A stretch of DNA of 64,000 bases from Paulinella micropora (lineage: Eukaryota; Cercozoa; Imbricatea; Euglyphida): assembly GCA_009731375.1 (NCBI GenBank), contig BJOX01000013.1, positions 666,756 through 730,755 of the forward strand. Reading direction: 5' to 3'. Within the stretch, counting starts at the first letter, position 1; each line of letters begins with the position of its first letter. This document shows, piece after piece, positions 47,907-58,810 of the stretch. The position numbers were made by a program, and so were the translations under genes. The notes under the pieces are model-generated. The model did no database searches. It worked only from the letters and a program-made list of their open reading frames with translations, and was not told the DNA's origin.

Positions 47907-48546
47907 CCACGCGAGCCGATGCTCGTGTTGAAACCGTACGTAATACTGCTGCCGTAGCCGAGCCGCACCTCGGAAACGCTCAGGTATACGTCGTCTTATG
48001 CCTCGCGGCCTACATAGGGAGGGGAGGCTTGGGTATGCCTACGACATGCCTATAGTACGCAAGTACATTCTTTTCAACCCTGAGGTCCCAGTTAGAGCGT
48101 GTAATTGTTGGTTATTCTCCTCGTGAGGAGTATGTGTAGGTATACGTGTCAAAGTGTTGACAGAACTGATAGGAGGGTGTTTTCCTTCTCCTTGTGTGTG
48201 TTTGTTAAGCACTCCTCTGGCTCGACAATGTGTCGACAATCACACCAGTGAGCCCCCTAATGTTTCTGTCCCACTAAGTACACTTTCTATGCCCCCTACA
48301 CACTCCAAACACACTGCCTGAGGTGTCAAAATCGTACACACAACGAGTGTCTTGTCGTGCCGCTTTATGGGCCTCTGTGCAATATTTCACTGTTGTTTTT
48401 GTGCACTGCAAGCTACTAACACCTCCTCAACTCCATTCCTACACTCCTCCACTACCTTTCCTTCTTGCTTTGCTTAGGGGAGTGGCTATTTTCAAATTGC
48501 TGAATTGAAATTTGGAGGATATAAAAAATCTAAGCTGGGACTCCAC

Positions 48547-48940
48547 TTTTGTCGGTTATAATCAAAAGATATTATTTAATGCAAGCCGGGGTATTTATCC
48601 TTCCAATTTCACAGCACTCTGATAATAACCTAATCTTCCTCCTCCACAAAGAGAGGAAACCAGTATGGCGGAAAATGTAGGAGACTGTCAGAGCCAAGCA
48701 ACAAAAAAGGAAAAGAGAGCATTTCCCGGCAGTGTCACCCGTAACGATAATATTATACGGCAAAAAAAAGTAGTACCGGTTATGAATCGTAATATTAGTA
48801 TTATCGTTTTCAACCGGCTCAAAAGTATATAAATAAAAACGGATATAACTACAATGAATCTTAAAGAGATATAACTCTTCTATACATCACTGTGTATAGG
48901 GATACAAGAAAAGGTTGCATATTTACCTATCTGGCCTACA
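48547..48940 (-). repeat. Upstream LTR of the small element
   Basis: About 394 bp. It differs from the other LTR by scattered substitutions and short indels, including a missing CTTAAA-type segment near 48760. Confidence 0.85.
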
Positions 48941-49335
48941 GAGGCGCAAACTTGAGAATGATTCAATTTTGACTTAATCTTGACTCTCAACTGACACTTT
49001 TCAACTTGAAGTTGGTGTTCAAGTGAACTACTGATCCAGGTGAGTGTTGGGGGGGGGGGGGGGGGGGGCCCTTTTGNNNNNNNNNNCGCAAATAAGGAGA
49101 GTGCCAGTGGACCACACTGAGACTCGTGACACCTCATTCGTCTCACGTGTGACCGTGCTCCGCCGCGCCGGACCGTCGCCGGCCGCTTCAATTTGAAACT
49201 AATCCCAACCCGGCAATGGGCCGGACAATTTACTCTTTTATAATGTATTAATAACACTGCCGGCTAGTTTCCCTACCCTGACCTTCAAATTGTCCATCGT
49301 TCGAAGGGTCTAATTACATTCAAAGTTTGTCCATC
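48941..49335. other. Intervening sequence with a small gap
   Basis: Ordinary sequence with a G homopolymer and a 10-N gap (49077-49086). No gene is supported. Confidence 0.45.
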
Positions 49336-49585
49336 TGTAGGCATCACCCCCCGGATAGCCGGTAAAAAGTACAGTTTTTCGGGTGTCAGGTGCACCTAGT
49401 TTTTTTCCCAGTATTTCAATATCGTTTGGCCGGATTTGACCTAATGCCATTTTAACCGTGGTCTATGGCCGCTTTCTTTTTCGGCTTCACTGAGCTAATA
49501 TAACGAGACATCATTCTCCTTTGGGGGGATTTGTGTCTGGTTGTATTACCGACTTTTTATCGAGCTATCTTCAGGGATTGTAACA
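49336..49585 (+). repeat. 5' LTR of the 10.4-kb element
   Basis: Begins TGTAGGCATCACC and ends GGGATTGTAACA, with TG...CA ends. Expected to hold the promoter; I see no certain TATA box. Confidence 0.9.
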
Positions 49586-49586
49586 T

Positions 49587-49598
49587 TGGAGTCACCAG
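49587..49598 (+). other. Primer-binding site candidate
   Basis: TGGAGTCACCAG begins two bases after the LTR, the usual place and start for a tRNA 3'-end complement. The small element at 45981-48940 has a very similar TGGAGTCCCAG. Confidence 0.65.
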
Positions 49599-50345
49599 CA
49601 CAAGGCTGATTTCTTTTCTGGCTTGTTTTTGGAACAGCAGAAAGAAAAATTGGACAGACCTATCTCTTCTGAGTAGGTGTTCCAAAAAACAAATACTCCA
49701 GCACATCCCCACACAGCTCCTTTTGCAAAACCAGACGTCTAGGCGTTTGTGAGTAGGTGTCTCAGTACCCTCTACACAGCCTGTATCTGTGTCCTCATAA
49801 GGAGGCCAGACACCAGACCTCATAGCTGTTCTTGTGTTCTCTCTTGAGACAGAGACAGAGTAGGTCAACAGACGTACAAACAAACACTCACAGTTACAAA
49901 CAAACTTGAAGGACACGAGCGTAGTACTCCTCCTTTCAAGTCTGTGCACTTAGTTGCCTCTCAAAACACATACATCAGAGTATTTTTGCAAATCTCTGAC
50001 TGTTTTTCGACAATAGGTCTGAACAAGTGTCAGACGACAGGTCGACTTCTCAAGGAGTGCTTCTCGAGCCTCTTTGACATTATCTGTACGTAGGTCCTCG
50101 TACCTCATAACAGATACAACAACAAAAAGAGAAAAAGAAAAGAGGAGTGGAGAAGGAGATCAAGTTTTCAGAGAAAGTCGTATAGACTACTTCTTTCTCA
50201 CAAACAAAAACACATAAGACATAGAGGTGAGACTCTCTCTCTCTACACTGTCTTTTCATCTTTCCTCTCTATTCGTTCCTCAGAGACGAACAGAGTAATT
50301 ACGGAGTAGAAACAGATCTATCTCCTTTGTATTCCTTCAGAGACC
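49599..50345 (+). other. Long leader of the 10.4-kb element
   Basis: About 750 bp without a convincing ORF, ending at the gag ATG in TTCAGAGACCATGTC. Confidence 0.6.
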
Positions 50346-52853
50346 ATGTCTTCTAGGTCTGAAGAAGCATATTGGAATGAAGAAGGAGGAGAGAATGAGA
50401 GAACCCCAATAGACCAGGAGGATAACGTTGGCCCTCTTGGGGACGGGGGAGATCTGGCAGTGCCTTCCTATGAAACAGGAGGACCAGAGGACCGACTGCT
50501 CGCCCCTGGGCGGATGGGAGAGTCGGAAGTCGAGAAGGAGAGGAGCGAGGAGGAAGCGAGGTTTGTGGCCGAATATGGCAATCTAAGTGAGAAGGAGTTT
50601 GAGGATAAAATAGGGAAGGATGAGGCCTATAAATGGCTATTCATTCCCCCAGAAATACGATGGGGAGATCCCTTGAGAAAGGAGGATATCTGTTACCCCC
50701 TCCCAAAACAAGCCCTGTCTCTTGCAAAATTCCTCAGAGACGACAGTGCACAGTTACAGGTGCAACATGTCTCATTTGGGGACAATATGTCTTTACTGGA
50801 GCTTCTCGACCTCACATGGAAAGTGTTCGAGTGTGCTATACTCTATGAGTACCAGTCTAACAAGACTGTCCTGCCATGGGATTCAAGAGCAAACTGGCTA
50901 GGTTGCTCGATCCTGGTCAGGATCGAATCAATCAAACGAGGGGAAGGGGAGTTTAAGTCCAGGAACGTCCGAGGACAGATTAATGTCATGGATATACCCC
51001 TGAGACTTATGGAGATCAAGTTGGTGGACTTGAATAAACTCCAACAAACCCCGATTTATGGCAGGGACCTTCACCCGGCCCTGAAAGAAATAGAAGGCGA
51101 AGCTGGAGGGGTGACGAAGATTAAGAAGTTGCATGCGGCCTTGCAGAAGGACGACGCATGGAAGAGGTGGGCTTTCACCAAGGATCATACGATCTTGGAG
51201 GGAACGGCCGCACCCGCCCTCACCAATAAAGCGGGAGAGAAGGAGTTGGCGGAGAAGGCTCTGTTCCTTCGGAAGGCTGCCGAGCTCATGTCTTTTTTTC
51301 ATCATGCTCAAGACCTGCATATCAGGGAAAGAGCAGAGGAGAAAGAAAAGAAGGAGTTGGAGGCAAAGATTGCATTGGCTAAGGCGACGGCTACGAGACA
51401 GGCACCTTCCTCTGGGCCTTTTATGTCTCCCCCTGGGTACGTCCCGTCAGCCCATACAGCCCCTCCTGCCCCTACGACTAGCTCAGCGCCTACCACTGTC
51501 ATTGTCAACAATAATGACAAGAAGGACAGACAGGCTATCATTAACGCCTTCCAAAAATATACCAAGTCCGATGCCACTGCTCTGACGCTGTTCGCAGAGA
51601 CAGCGAGTCAGAAGGACACGGATGCGAACCTTCGAGACAAGCTCCGAAGAATTGATGCTTGTATGAAGCAGCATCCAACGGACGAAACACAGGAGTATGA
51701 GGCGTTGTCCACCTTGTTGGACCCATCAATCCTCACACAAGGATTTGATGTTGTGGAATACAAGGCGTTGCGAGCGGTAGAGGTGTCGGCTAGGAGAGCA
51801 GCCTCAGACCTGCAGTGCACGGTGCCAGTTGCCGTCCTCTTGCAATACTTTAAAACTCATGGGTATCAGCATCTGTGTACTGGTACTTTGATTGGGTTTG
51901 AGATTTTTCAAGAGGTGAACGAAGGGCTGGGCATTAGCGCGAGGTTGGCAGCGATCCTCACTGAGGTCAGCGCCAAGTACGGGCTCTTTTATAGCCGGAA
52001 GTATATCATTTTGTATTTCCTGAGTGCTTTGTGTGCACGACACCCGAGCAAGCTCGCAAGGATCATACAGTCCTGTCCGACCTTCGCGGCGGTGAAGACG
52101 GCGGATTTTTTAGAAACGAATATATACGAGAGGGCCGTAGCGGCTGTTCAGCCGAGCGACCTGTATAGGGAGGTGCTCGAAGCGTGTTCCGACTTGGACA
52201 CGGCCACCGAGTCATTCTCCAGTGCCGCGACACAAGGGGTTGGAGGTGCTCAAGCAGCACATACAACTCGGTCGGCGGGTCAAAAGAGGGGGAGAGACGA
52301 GCCGACGCCGTGCTACCGCTATTTTTCATATATGGCGTGTAAGAATGAGGCGAAGCATGGAGTAGGCACCTGTCCACACAGTCATGACTCTGACGATGAC
52401 AGGATGCGAAATATCTTCCTGAGAGAACTCAAAGGCTCAAAAAAGGAGCAGGCCTTATACAGAGTTTACAAGAAGGAGTTGGTGGAGAGGAGGTGGAATG
52501 CAAATATGGTCGCGGACGGAGAGTTCCGGGAGGCCATCATTTCCTTCCTTGAGAAGATGAAGAGAAAGGAGGAGAAAGAAGCAGCGGGCCGACAAGCGGC
52601 GCCGACTAGAGGAGGAGAGACGAGAGGAGCGTCACGAGGGTCCCGAGGGACACCAAGAGGATGGGCACCAAGAGGTCGGGGCTATCGGGGAAGGGGAGGC
52701 CGGACCCCAGCGCGCCCTCCCAGAGGACACGGATACTGGAATTATAGCTCCAGTTCCAGCTCCAACTACCCCCAGCAAGCTTATACCGCTGCGGAGGGGG
52801 GACGTCAAGACGAAGACACTGGCTCAGGTGAGCGTGTTGAAGTCCTAGAATGA
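50346..52853 (+). CDS. gag: Gag polyprotein with CCCH-type finger and RGG tail
   Basis: Encodes 835 residues. The first half is charged; the middle has helical, capsid-like sequence (near residues 480-600, for example FEIFQEVNEGLG and SAKYGLFYSRKY). Near residue 655 there is C-x8-C-x10-C-x3-H (CYRYFSYMAC...TCPHSH), a CCCH-like finger instead of the usual CCHC knuckle. An arginine/glycine-rich tail (TRGG, RGSRG, GRGYRGRGG) follows and would bind RNA. The frame ends at UGA-CGG, and pol continues in the same frame after 75 nt. A GTGAGC donor at 52828 may begin a short intron that removes this stop. The reading frame is intact. Confidence 0.88.
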   Translation: MSSRSEEAYWNEEGGENERTPIDQEDNVGPLGDGGDLAVPSYETGGPEDRLLAPGRMGESEVEKERSEEEARFVAEYGNLSEKEFEDKIGKDEAYKWLFIPPEIRWGDPLRKEDICYPLPKQALSLAKFLRDDSAQLQVQHVSFGDNMSLLELLDLTWKVFECAILYEYQSNKTVLPWDSRANWLGCSILVRIESIKRGEGEFKSRNVRGQINVMDIPLRLMEIKLVDLNKLQQTPIYGRDLHPALKEIEGEAGGVTKIKKLHAALQKDDAWKRWAFTKDHTILEGTAAPALTNKAGEKELAEKALFLRKAAELMSFFHHAQDLHIRERAEEKEKKELEAKIALAKATATRQAPSSGPFMSPPGYVPSAHTAPPAPTTSSAPTTVIVNNNDKKDRQAIINAFQKYTKSDATALTLFAETASQKDTDANLRDKLRRIDACMKQHPTDETQEYEALSTLLDPSILTQGFDVVEYKALRAVEVSARRAASDLQCTVPVAVLLQYFKTHGYQHLCTGTLIGFEIFQEVNEGLGISARLAAILTEVSAKYGLFYSRKYIILYFLSALCARHPSKLARIIQSCPTFAAVKTADFLETNIYERAVAAVQPSDLYREVLEACSDLDTATESFSSAATQGVGGAQAAHTTRSAGQKRGRDEPTPCYRYFSYMACKNEAKHGVGTCPHSHDSDDDRMRNIFLRELKGSKKEQALYRVYKKELVERRWNANMVADGEFREAIISFLEKMKRKEEKEAAGRQAAPTRGGETRGASRGSRGTPRGWAPRGRGYRGRGGRTPARPPRGHGYWNYSSSSSSNYPQQAYTAAEGGRQDEDTGSGERVEVLE

Positions 52854-52920
52854 CGGGAGGAAAAGAGGGAGGAGGAGAAGAGAAAGAAGGAGATAAAAAC
52901 TGTTCTTTTTAATCCGACAG
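52828..52920 (+). promoter_or_regulatory. Possible 93-nt intron or readthrough site between gag and pol
   Basis: GGCTCAG|GTGAGC opens and a pyrimidine-rich CTGTTCTTTTTAATCCGACAG-type end closes a 93-nt segment. It is a multiple of three and contains the gag UGA. Removing it would fuse gag and pol in frame. Without splicing, the gag stop reads UGA-CGG, a context known to be leaky in several plant RNA viruses. Both are inference from the sequence. Confidence 0.55.
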
Positions 52921-52928
52921 TCACAGTT

Positions 52929-55390
52929 ATGCCTACTGTTGCTGAACAGGATACGAACGGTTCCGTTCCTCCTAGACGTGAAGTTGAAGGCACACAGCCT
53001 CACAAGCCTCAAGGTAAGCATTTGCTAGTTCATCCTTCGAGAGCTAATATGATAAATGATGCGAATAGGAAGGCGAAGAAGGCGATGGAGGAGAGGAAGC
53101 CGCAACTGAAGGCTAGGTCTCCGCCTACGAAGAAGCAGCGGACCGTTCCCCCGCCAAAGGACGCAACCGTCTCTACGGTAGACAAGTGTACATCTAGTGT
53201 ACCGGACTCTGTCAAGCGGACACTTGAGATACCGGAAGCCCCGGAGACTCAAGAAGTTAAGTTGGAGGAAAAGAGGGAAGAACGGAAGGAGGACAAGGAA
53301 CTTGAGCTTAGACTCAAAACCCTAGAACAAAAAATTCATGTGCTAGCGGCTAGTATACATAGACCGGACGCGCTATGCTACACTGACCTCTTTTGTGAAA
53401 CTTTACAAACCACATTAAAAGTTGGTAATGATACGATGGCGAATATTAATATTGTCGGCCAGAAGTTTTTGAATAGTCACCGGACATGGGTTGACAAAAA
53501 TATTAGAAAAACAAAGGGGACCCTAAAAGGGGTAGGCAGCCGTACGGAAATTACGGGCATCGTCACATTAATTTTCAAATTGAAATCCGGTCGAGTATAT
53601 CGTGCGGACCTCTATGTTGTCCCCGATTACCACGGTTCAATCCTGCTGTCGTATGACCAATTGGCTACGATGGGGGCAGTGATCGATTGCGCCGCACGGC
53701 GAGTAATTTATGGAGTGAAGAATGGAGAGAAGGAGGATATTAATCCGATGACTGCTACTGACTCATACGAGGCTTTTGAGCTGAGTCTAGCAACGGAGAG
53801 AAAAAGGTTGGCCTTCGTACATGAGGCAACTGAAGCCTATGTACACCCCTATGTCACAGTGCCGGACGAACTGTCCTGGACCGACAATTGGGAGACGGAG
53901 ATGCAGGCGTATACGGTTACGATTCCCGCATGGGACAAAAAGTCTATTGATGACTTAATCGTAGCGCGTAATGAGGAGATAATATGTGTTGCGAAACAGT
54001 GCCCGTCGTTGGCCAGATTCGCAGAAGGTGGTGGGGCAGATGTCCATATTACTAATGGCTACTGTTACCACGCAAAGATGTCAGATGAAAAGAGAGAGGC
54101 GTTTGTGCCAAGGAGGAAGGGGCGTATCCCCGATACTCCAGAGGATGACATTAAAACTTTTATCACGAACTTTTGGGGCGATGTGCCTACCTGGCCGCGC
54201 TCATTAACTGAAGTGAAAAAGTGTCTACGGACTCTATTTGAGAGTAACAAGCCGTATACTGTCATTCTGCCGTACAATGAGAAGGCGATATGGGCACAGG
54301 AGATAAGGGACCGGCTTATTGATCATCCTATACCGGTTCCCTCTCGCAAGCAACAGTTAGTGGTGGCTTGTCGACTCGGGTCTCGGGAGCAGAGCAGTGC
54401 ATACAAGCGGAAGCTCAGAGCCCAGGACAAGTTGAAATTGATACCTCAAGCTTTCACATGCTTTGATGGTTTCTACACCCGTAAGGCTCCGATACAATAC
54501 GCGAACCTTATTGATATGCTTGTCGGACTCGGTCATGATGATGAGCCGGACACAGTCACGTATGAACGGACGGGACTGGACGATTTGTCCGAGGAAGATT
54601 TGAGTTTGGAGGAGGACTTAGCGCCCCTCAAAGAACATAAGAAGATGTCGGAGGAAGATTTCCAAGCGGCGGCGCGGAAAATTTTAGAAGAAGGAGTGGG
54701 TACGGAGAGAGAGAAGGAGCTTCTCAAAGCTAAGATGGAGGCGTACAGAGAAATTTTCGACCCTCCTCGGGCAGGTGGTGTAAAGTCGGAGGACTTCACT
54801 GCTGTCATTTACAAGATACCGGGTGCGGAGCCATCTCCGGCACCGCGGAGGGCAAATTTGAGCATACATGAGGCGAAGATAGCGGAGGAGAACGTGAGAC
54901 AGTTGCTCAATGAGGACTTTATTGAGAGATCTACATCTCCAATTGTCTCTCAACCGAAAATCGTCCCCAAGCCAGGAGGAGAATGGCGTTTGACGATCAA
55001 TTATGCCCGTGTGAATAAGGTGCTAGAGGAAGAGAGAAATCCTCTGCCGACCTTAGAAGAGGGCAGAAGAGTGCTGCGGAATGCTAAATTCTATTCGGTC
55101 ATTGACCTTAAGAACGGCTTCTGGCAGATACCACTGGACGAGAAATCCAGATGGCTGACTGCATTCGTGGTTGGTATGGAAATATTCCAGTGGAAGGTGC
55201 TTCCGATGGGACTCAAACAGGCCCCGGGGCTCTTTCAGAAGGCGATGCAGAAGATGTTGAGTGGTCAATATGACGACCAGTCGGAGGATGGTTTTATGAG
55301 AAGGAGAGGACAGAAGGCGGGAGAATATGCATTTTGTTACATCGATGACATTATCGTATACTCTAACACAATGAAGAGCATATCGATCAC
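52929..55390 (+). CDS. pol: Pol, part 1: protease and reverse transcriptase
   Basis: The segment starts at a possible ATG but is in frame with gag. A lysine/glutamate-rich linker comes first. A retropepsin-like domain spans about residues 160-285: GNDTMANINIVG occupies the active-site position, and SILLSYDQLATMGAVIDC fits the C-terminal part of the fold. The usual D-T/S-G is D-T-M here. The reverse transcriptase (about residues 640-815) has EWRLTINYARVNK, FYSVIDLKNGFWQIP, LPMGLKQAPGLFQ and the catalytic YIDD. The frame breaks just after YIDDIIVYSNT at about 55375 by a one-base loss; the next segment continues in another frame. Confidence 0.88.
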
Positions 55391-57202
55391 TTGTCAGATG
55401 TCTTCAGGCGCATCGGAGCGTTTGGCCTGAAATGCAATTTAAAGAAATGTCAGCTTGCAAAGACAAGTGTGACGTATTTGGGTTACGAGATTTCTCATAA
55501 CAGAGTCTCGATATCGCGCGAGAAGAGGGAGGAGATCATGAGTAGACAGTTGCCAAAGAATCGCACAGAGTTACACTCTTTTCTTGCGATGGCACAGTAC
55601 TACAGCCAGTTCATACCCGATTGGGGTGCAACTCGGGCTAAGTTGGAGAAGATGATTGATTTTGGAGACTTTGAGAAGTGGGATGAGGAGGCTTTGCAGG
55701 CGTTTAATACGCTCAAAGATCTCATTTACAAAGATCCCAAGGACGGCGGATTAGTACTTATGATGCCCGACTTTACGAAGCCGTTCGTAGTCGACACGGA
55801 TGCATCTAAGTTTGCGATTGGCGCGGTGCTGCAACAGGAAGATGAGGAGAAAAAGTTGCGCCCGATCATGTTTATTAGTAGAAAGCTGTGTGCGGCGGAG
55901 CGAAATTACTGCACGCGACAGAGAGAGGCGTTGGCAGTAGTATGGGCTCTCAAGAGGCTCAGAGAATACTTGTGGGGAGGACCTCTATTCACGGTTAGGA
56001 CCGATCATCACAACCTTCTTTGGTTGATGAATCATGAACAAACCGGCCGTTTGGCGCGGTGGCAAGCTTTCTTGTCATGTTTCAATTTCACGATGGTCTA
56101 CTTACCGGGAAAGCGAAACGTAGTCGCTGATAGCCTTTCCAGGCTAGAGTTTCAGTCGGAGGTGTCGGCTCTCGTATCATCAGTGGAGATGATGGACCTG
56201 TCCACGGACAAGGTATACGAGGTGAGCCACATAGAGGCGATGCAGATGGCAAGAGGCGTTCGTTATGACCGCACGGGTCTACGATATAGTCCTCAAGGCC
56301 CGGAGCATGGCATATGCTGTGAGGCGCATGTTCTCGAAGACGCTGAGTGGTCTTATGAGGCATACGAGAACGCGAAGGCGAATATAAAAGAAGAGGAGGA
56401 GACGACTGAGGTCTGTACTGAACCTCCACAGGAAAATCGAAGCGAGCTTGATGAAGACCCGGAAAGGGTAGGAGTAAGGTTGGAGGACGGTACTATTCAT
56501 ATCGCCTCGCCTACCGCGTGGAGGCAGCAACAGGCGACGGATCCGGAGTTCAAGGAGCTCATAACGTTATACAAGAACCCTAATGAGCTTAAAAAGACTC
56601 CACAGATCAAAGATCAGATGAAGGAGATGGCGTGGAGAGATGGGCTATTGTGGTACAAGGGCCAGCATGGCAAATTTGCATCACAGCCTGACAAATGGAC
56701 TCTCTGGGTACCAGAGAAGTTGAGGCGCTTTATATATGTCGCAGCCCATAACTGCCCCTTACTGGCACATCCGGGTCGACAAAGAACTCATTGGTTCATA
56801 GCGAGGCGATTTTGGTGGAAAGGGATGAAGGAGGAGATAGACAGGGAAGTGGACGCATGCATCCCATGCAAAACCACAAAGACACCGCTGAAGGCGAACT
56901 TTGGCCTGATCGGTACATTCCCGTTACACGCCGGGATGTTTGAATTTTTACACATCGATCATGTGGGACCTTTCCCCGAATCGGCAGAAGGGTACAGATA
57001 CCTTCTTACCGCAATAGATCGAGCCACCAATTATGTCTGGGTTGTTCCTGTTAAGGACGCTACAGGCAAGACAACTGCGGAGGCTCTGATCGATAGGATC
57101 GTCTCGCAGATCGGAGTGCCTAGAAAGATATGTTCTGATCGAGGTTCTGACTTTAATAATGAAGTCATCGAAAGACTATCTAAGTACTACGGGATGAAAT
57201 AG
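55376..57202 (+). pseudogene. pol: Pol, part 2: RT end, RNase H, integrase core, ends at a stop
   Basis: After the frameshift the frame gives the RT thumb (KCQLAKTSVTYLGYEIS) and RNase H (VDTDASKFAIGAVLQQ, REALAVVWAL, RTDHHNLLWLM). Then come the integrase HHCC zinc finger (H...H, then CIPCK near 56870), LHIDHVGPF and SDRGSDFNN, which supply the first two catalytic aspartates. A TAG at 57200-57202 stops translation before the glutamate. Confidence 0.88.
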
Positions 57203-58810
57203 CAATATGTTACTGCCTATAACCCGAGAGCGAATGGCAAGATCGAGCGGGTACATAGACCTCTCAAAGCCTCGCTTAAGATGTACTGTATGAAGAAGGA
57301 GAATCAGAGAGCCTGGGTGGAGGCAGCACCTTCATTTGCCTTTGCAATGAACTGTCTACCCTCATCGGCATTAGGAGGAGCCAGGAGCTCAGTCTCGCCA
57401 TATCAATTGGTTTACGGCCGAGAGCCTAATATCCCAACCTCGCTTCTGCATCCAAAGGACACTTGGGCAGATGAGGATGAGTTGTTCGGGATGAGGCTAA
57501 GAGCGAAGATGGAGGCGGAGCAAATAGTTGCGGCGCATAGGGAGGCGGAGCGCAGAAAGACTGATGCACAAGGAGTGCGACAAGCGCACTTAGATCAAGT
57601 CCGTTTCCGGGTTGGGGATATTGTACTCCTGTACCATCCTCAAGTACCCAAGGGGGTTAGCTCTAAGCTGTTTACCCACTGGAAAGGACCATACCAGATT
57701 ATGGAGCAGATGGGACCTCTGAACTATAAGATCAGGGGTAGAGGGAAGGTGCAAATTGTGAATGTTCGAAGGCTGATCAAATATGACCCCTTCTTACTCG
57801 AGGATGAATCCGTTGAGGAGGCGTTGAAACGGATGAAGGAGGATTTCAAAGAGGTACCGCCTATCAGTAAGGAGGATACCTTAGAGGAGGAGAATGCCTA
57901 TCGGGCACCTGTCTCGGAGAAGGAGGAGACCGAGAAGGAGAGCAAGGAAGACTCAAACCGCAAAAGCGCGGCGGGGACTCAGTCTAAGGTCCCCATAGTC
58001 CGCGGCGGTACAAAGGAGAAGTTCACGGAGGCGCAGAGGAGGAGAGCGCAAAAGGATCTTATCTTCGACCAACCGAGGAAGGTGGCGAGATCGACGCGAG
58101 CGACGGATGTCCATGGAGGAGGAGAAGAGAAGGACACTAACCCAAACGCGGGTAATGTGGACATTCGACATGCGCGATGGAAGGAAGGCGAGGCGATTGC
58201 GACCATCAAGTGGGTCCGAGACGCTTTTTATCTGTTGAGACCGGCAGAATCTCATGTTGCCGATGACACTCTCTCAGATCTTTATCTCATGCGAGCTGTG
58301 GCGGTCCCGCAGACTACACGGGCAGCGCGGACATCGAAGAGATCCTCAGCAGCAAAAACGATACAACCGGTACTCCATTTCTGGAGAAGCATGGACCCTG
58401 TTGAGGATCCAAAAGCTAGACAATACTTACCGGAAAACAAAGACGCGAAAGATGTCGAGACTTGGGATGATACTATTACCCCTCGAGACAAAGACCACAC
58501 TGCGTGGACTATTCAGTCACTACCTAAGGGAGTGCTTGACATTCCTTTTGACTTATCATTGGGCGCCATCCCTAACAAAATATGGGACATTCTTGAGGAG
58601 TCAAAGTTTGACTTTTGTTGGCGGCCCGCCACCTGGCAAAGGGGTTCGCGCAAGGCGACGAAGGCAGTAAGTGACATTTTTTTCTTTTATCACGCGTCGG
58701 ACATTGAAAGCTGCATGTGGATTAATCTCATAGTGCCCATGTCAGATCATGTCTTATTAAAATATTTTTATACCATTGTTGTTACTTGGCATTTTTATCG
58801 CAACATATGA
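57203..58810 (+). pseudogene. pol: Pol, part 3: integrase end, GPY/F module and C-terminal extension
   Basis: Same frame as part 2 but after the TAG. It supplies the missing glutamate (NGKIERVHRPLK), then SPYQLVYGREPNIP and the GPY/F module (HWKGPYQIMEQMGPLNYKI). A charged extension of about 300 residues follows with no chromodomain I can recognise; it includes EAIATIKWVRDAFYLL and LPKGVLDIPFDLSLG. Function unknown. Confidence 0.8.

Larger units (their letters stand above)
45981..48940 (-). mobile_element. Small LTR element lacking reverse transcriptase
   Basis: Direct repeats of about 393 bp at 45981-46373 and 48547-48940 flank 2.2 kb. GAGG stands just outside both (45977-45980 and 48941-48944), a likely 4-bp target duplication. 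On the minus strand a purine tract CGGGGGAGGGGGGAT abuts the downstream LTR. A TGGAGTCCCAG primer-site-like sequence lies two bases inside the upstream LTR. The interior has one medium ORF and a minisatellite but no RT or integrase, so it would depend on proteins from another element. Confidence 0.8.

Noticed and set aside
49557-49949. Minus-strand ORF in the leader of the 10.4-kb element
   Set aside because: No domain, opposite to the element's transcription, and it overlaps the LTR and primer site.
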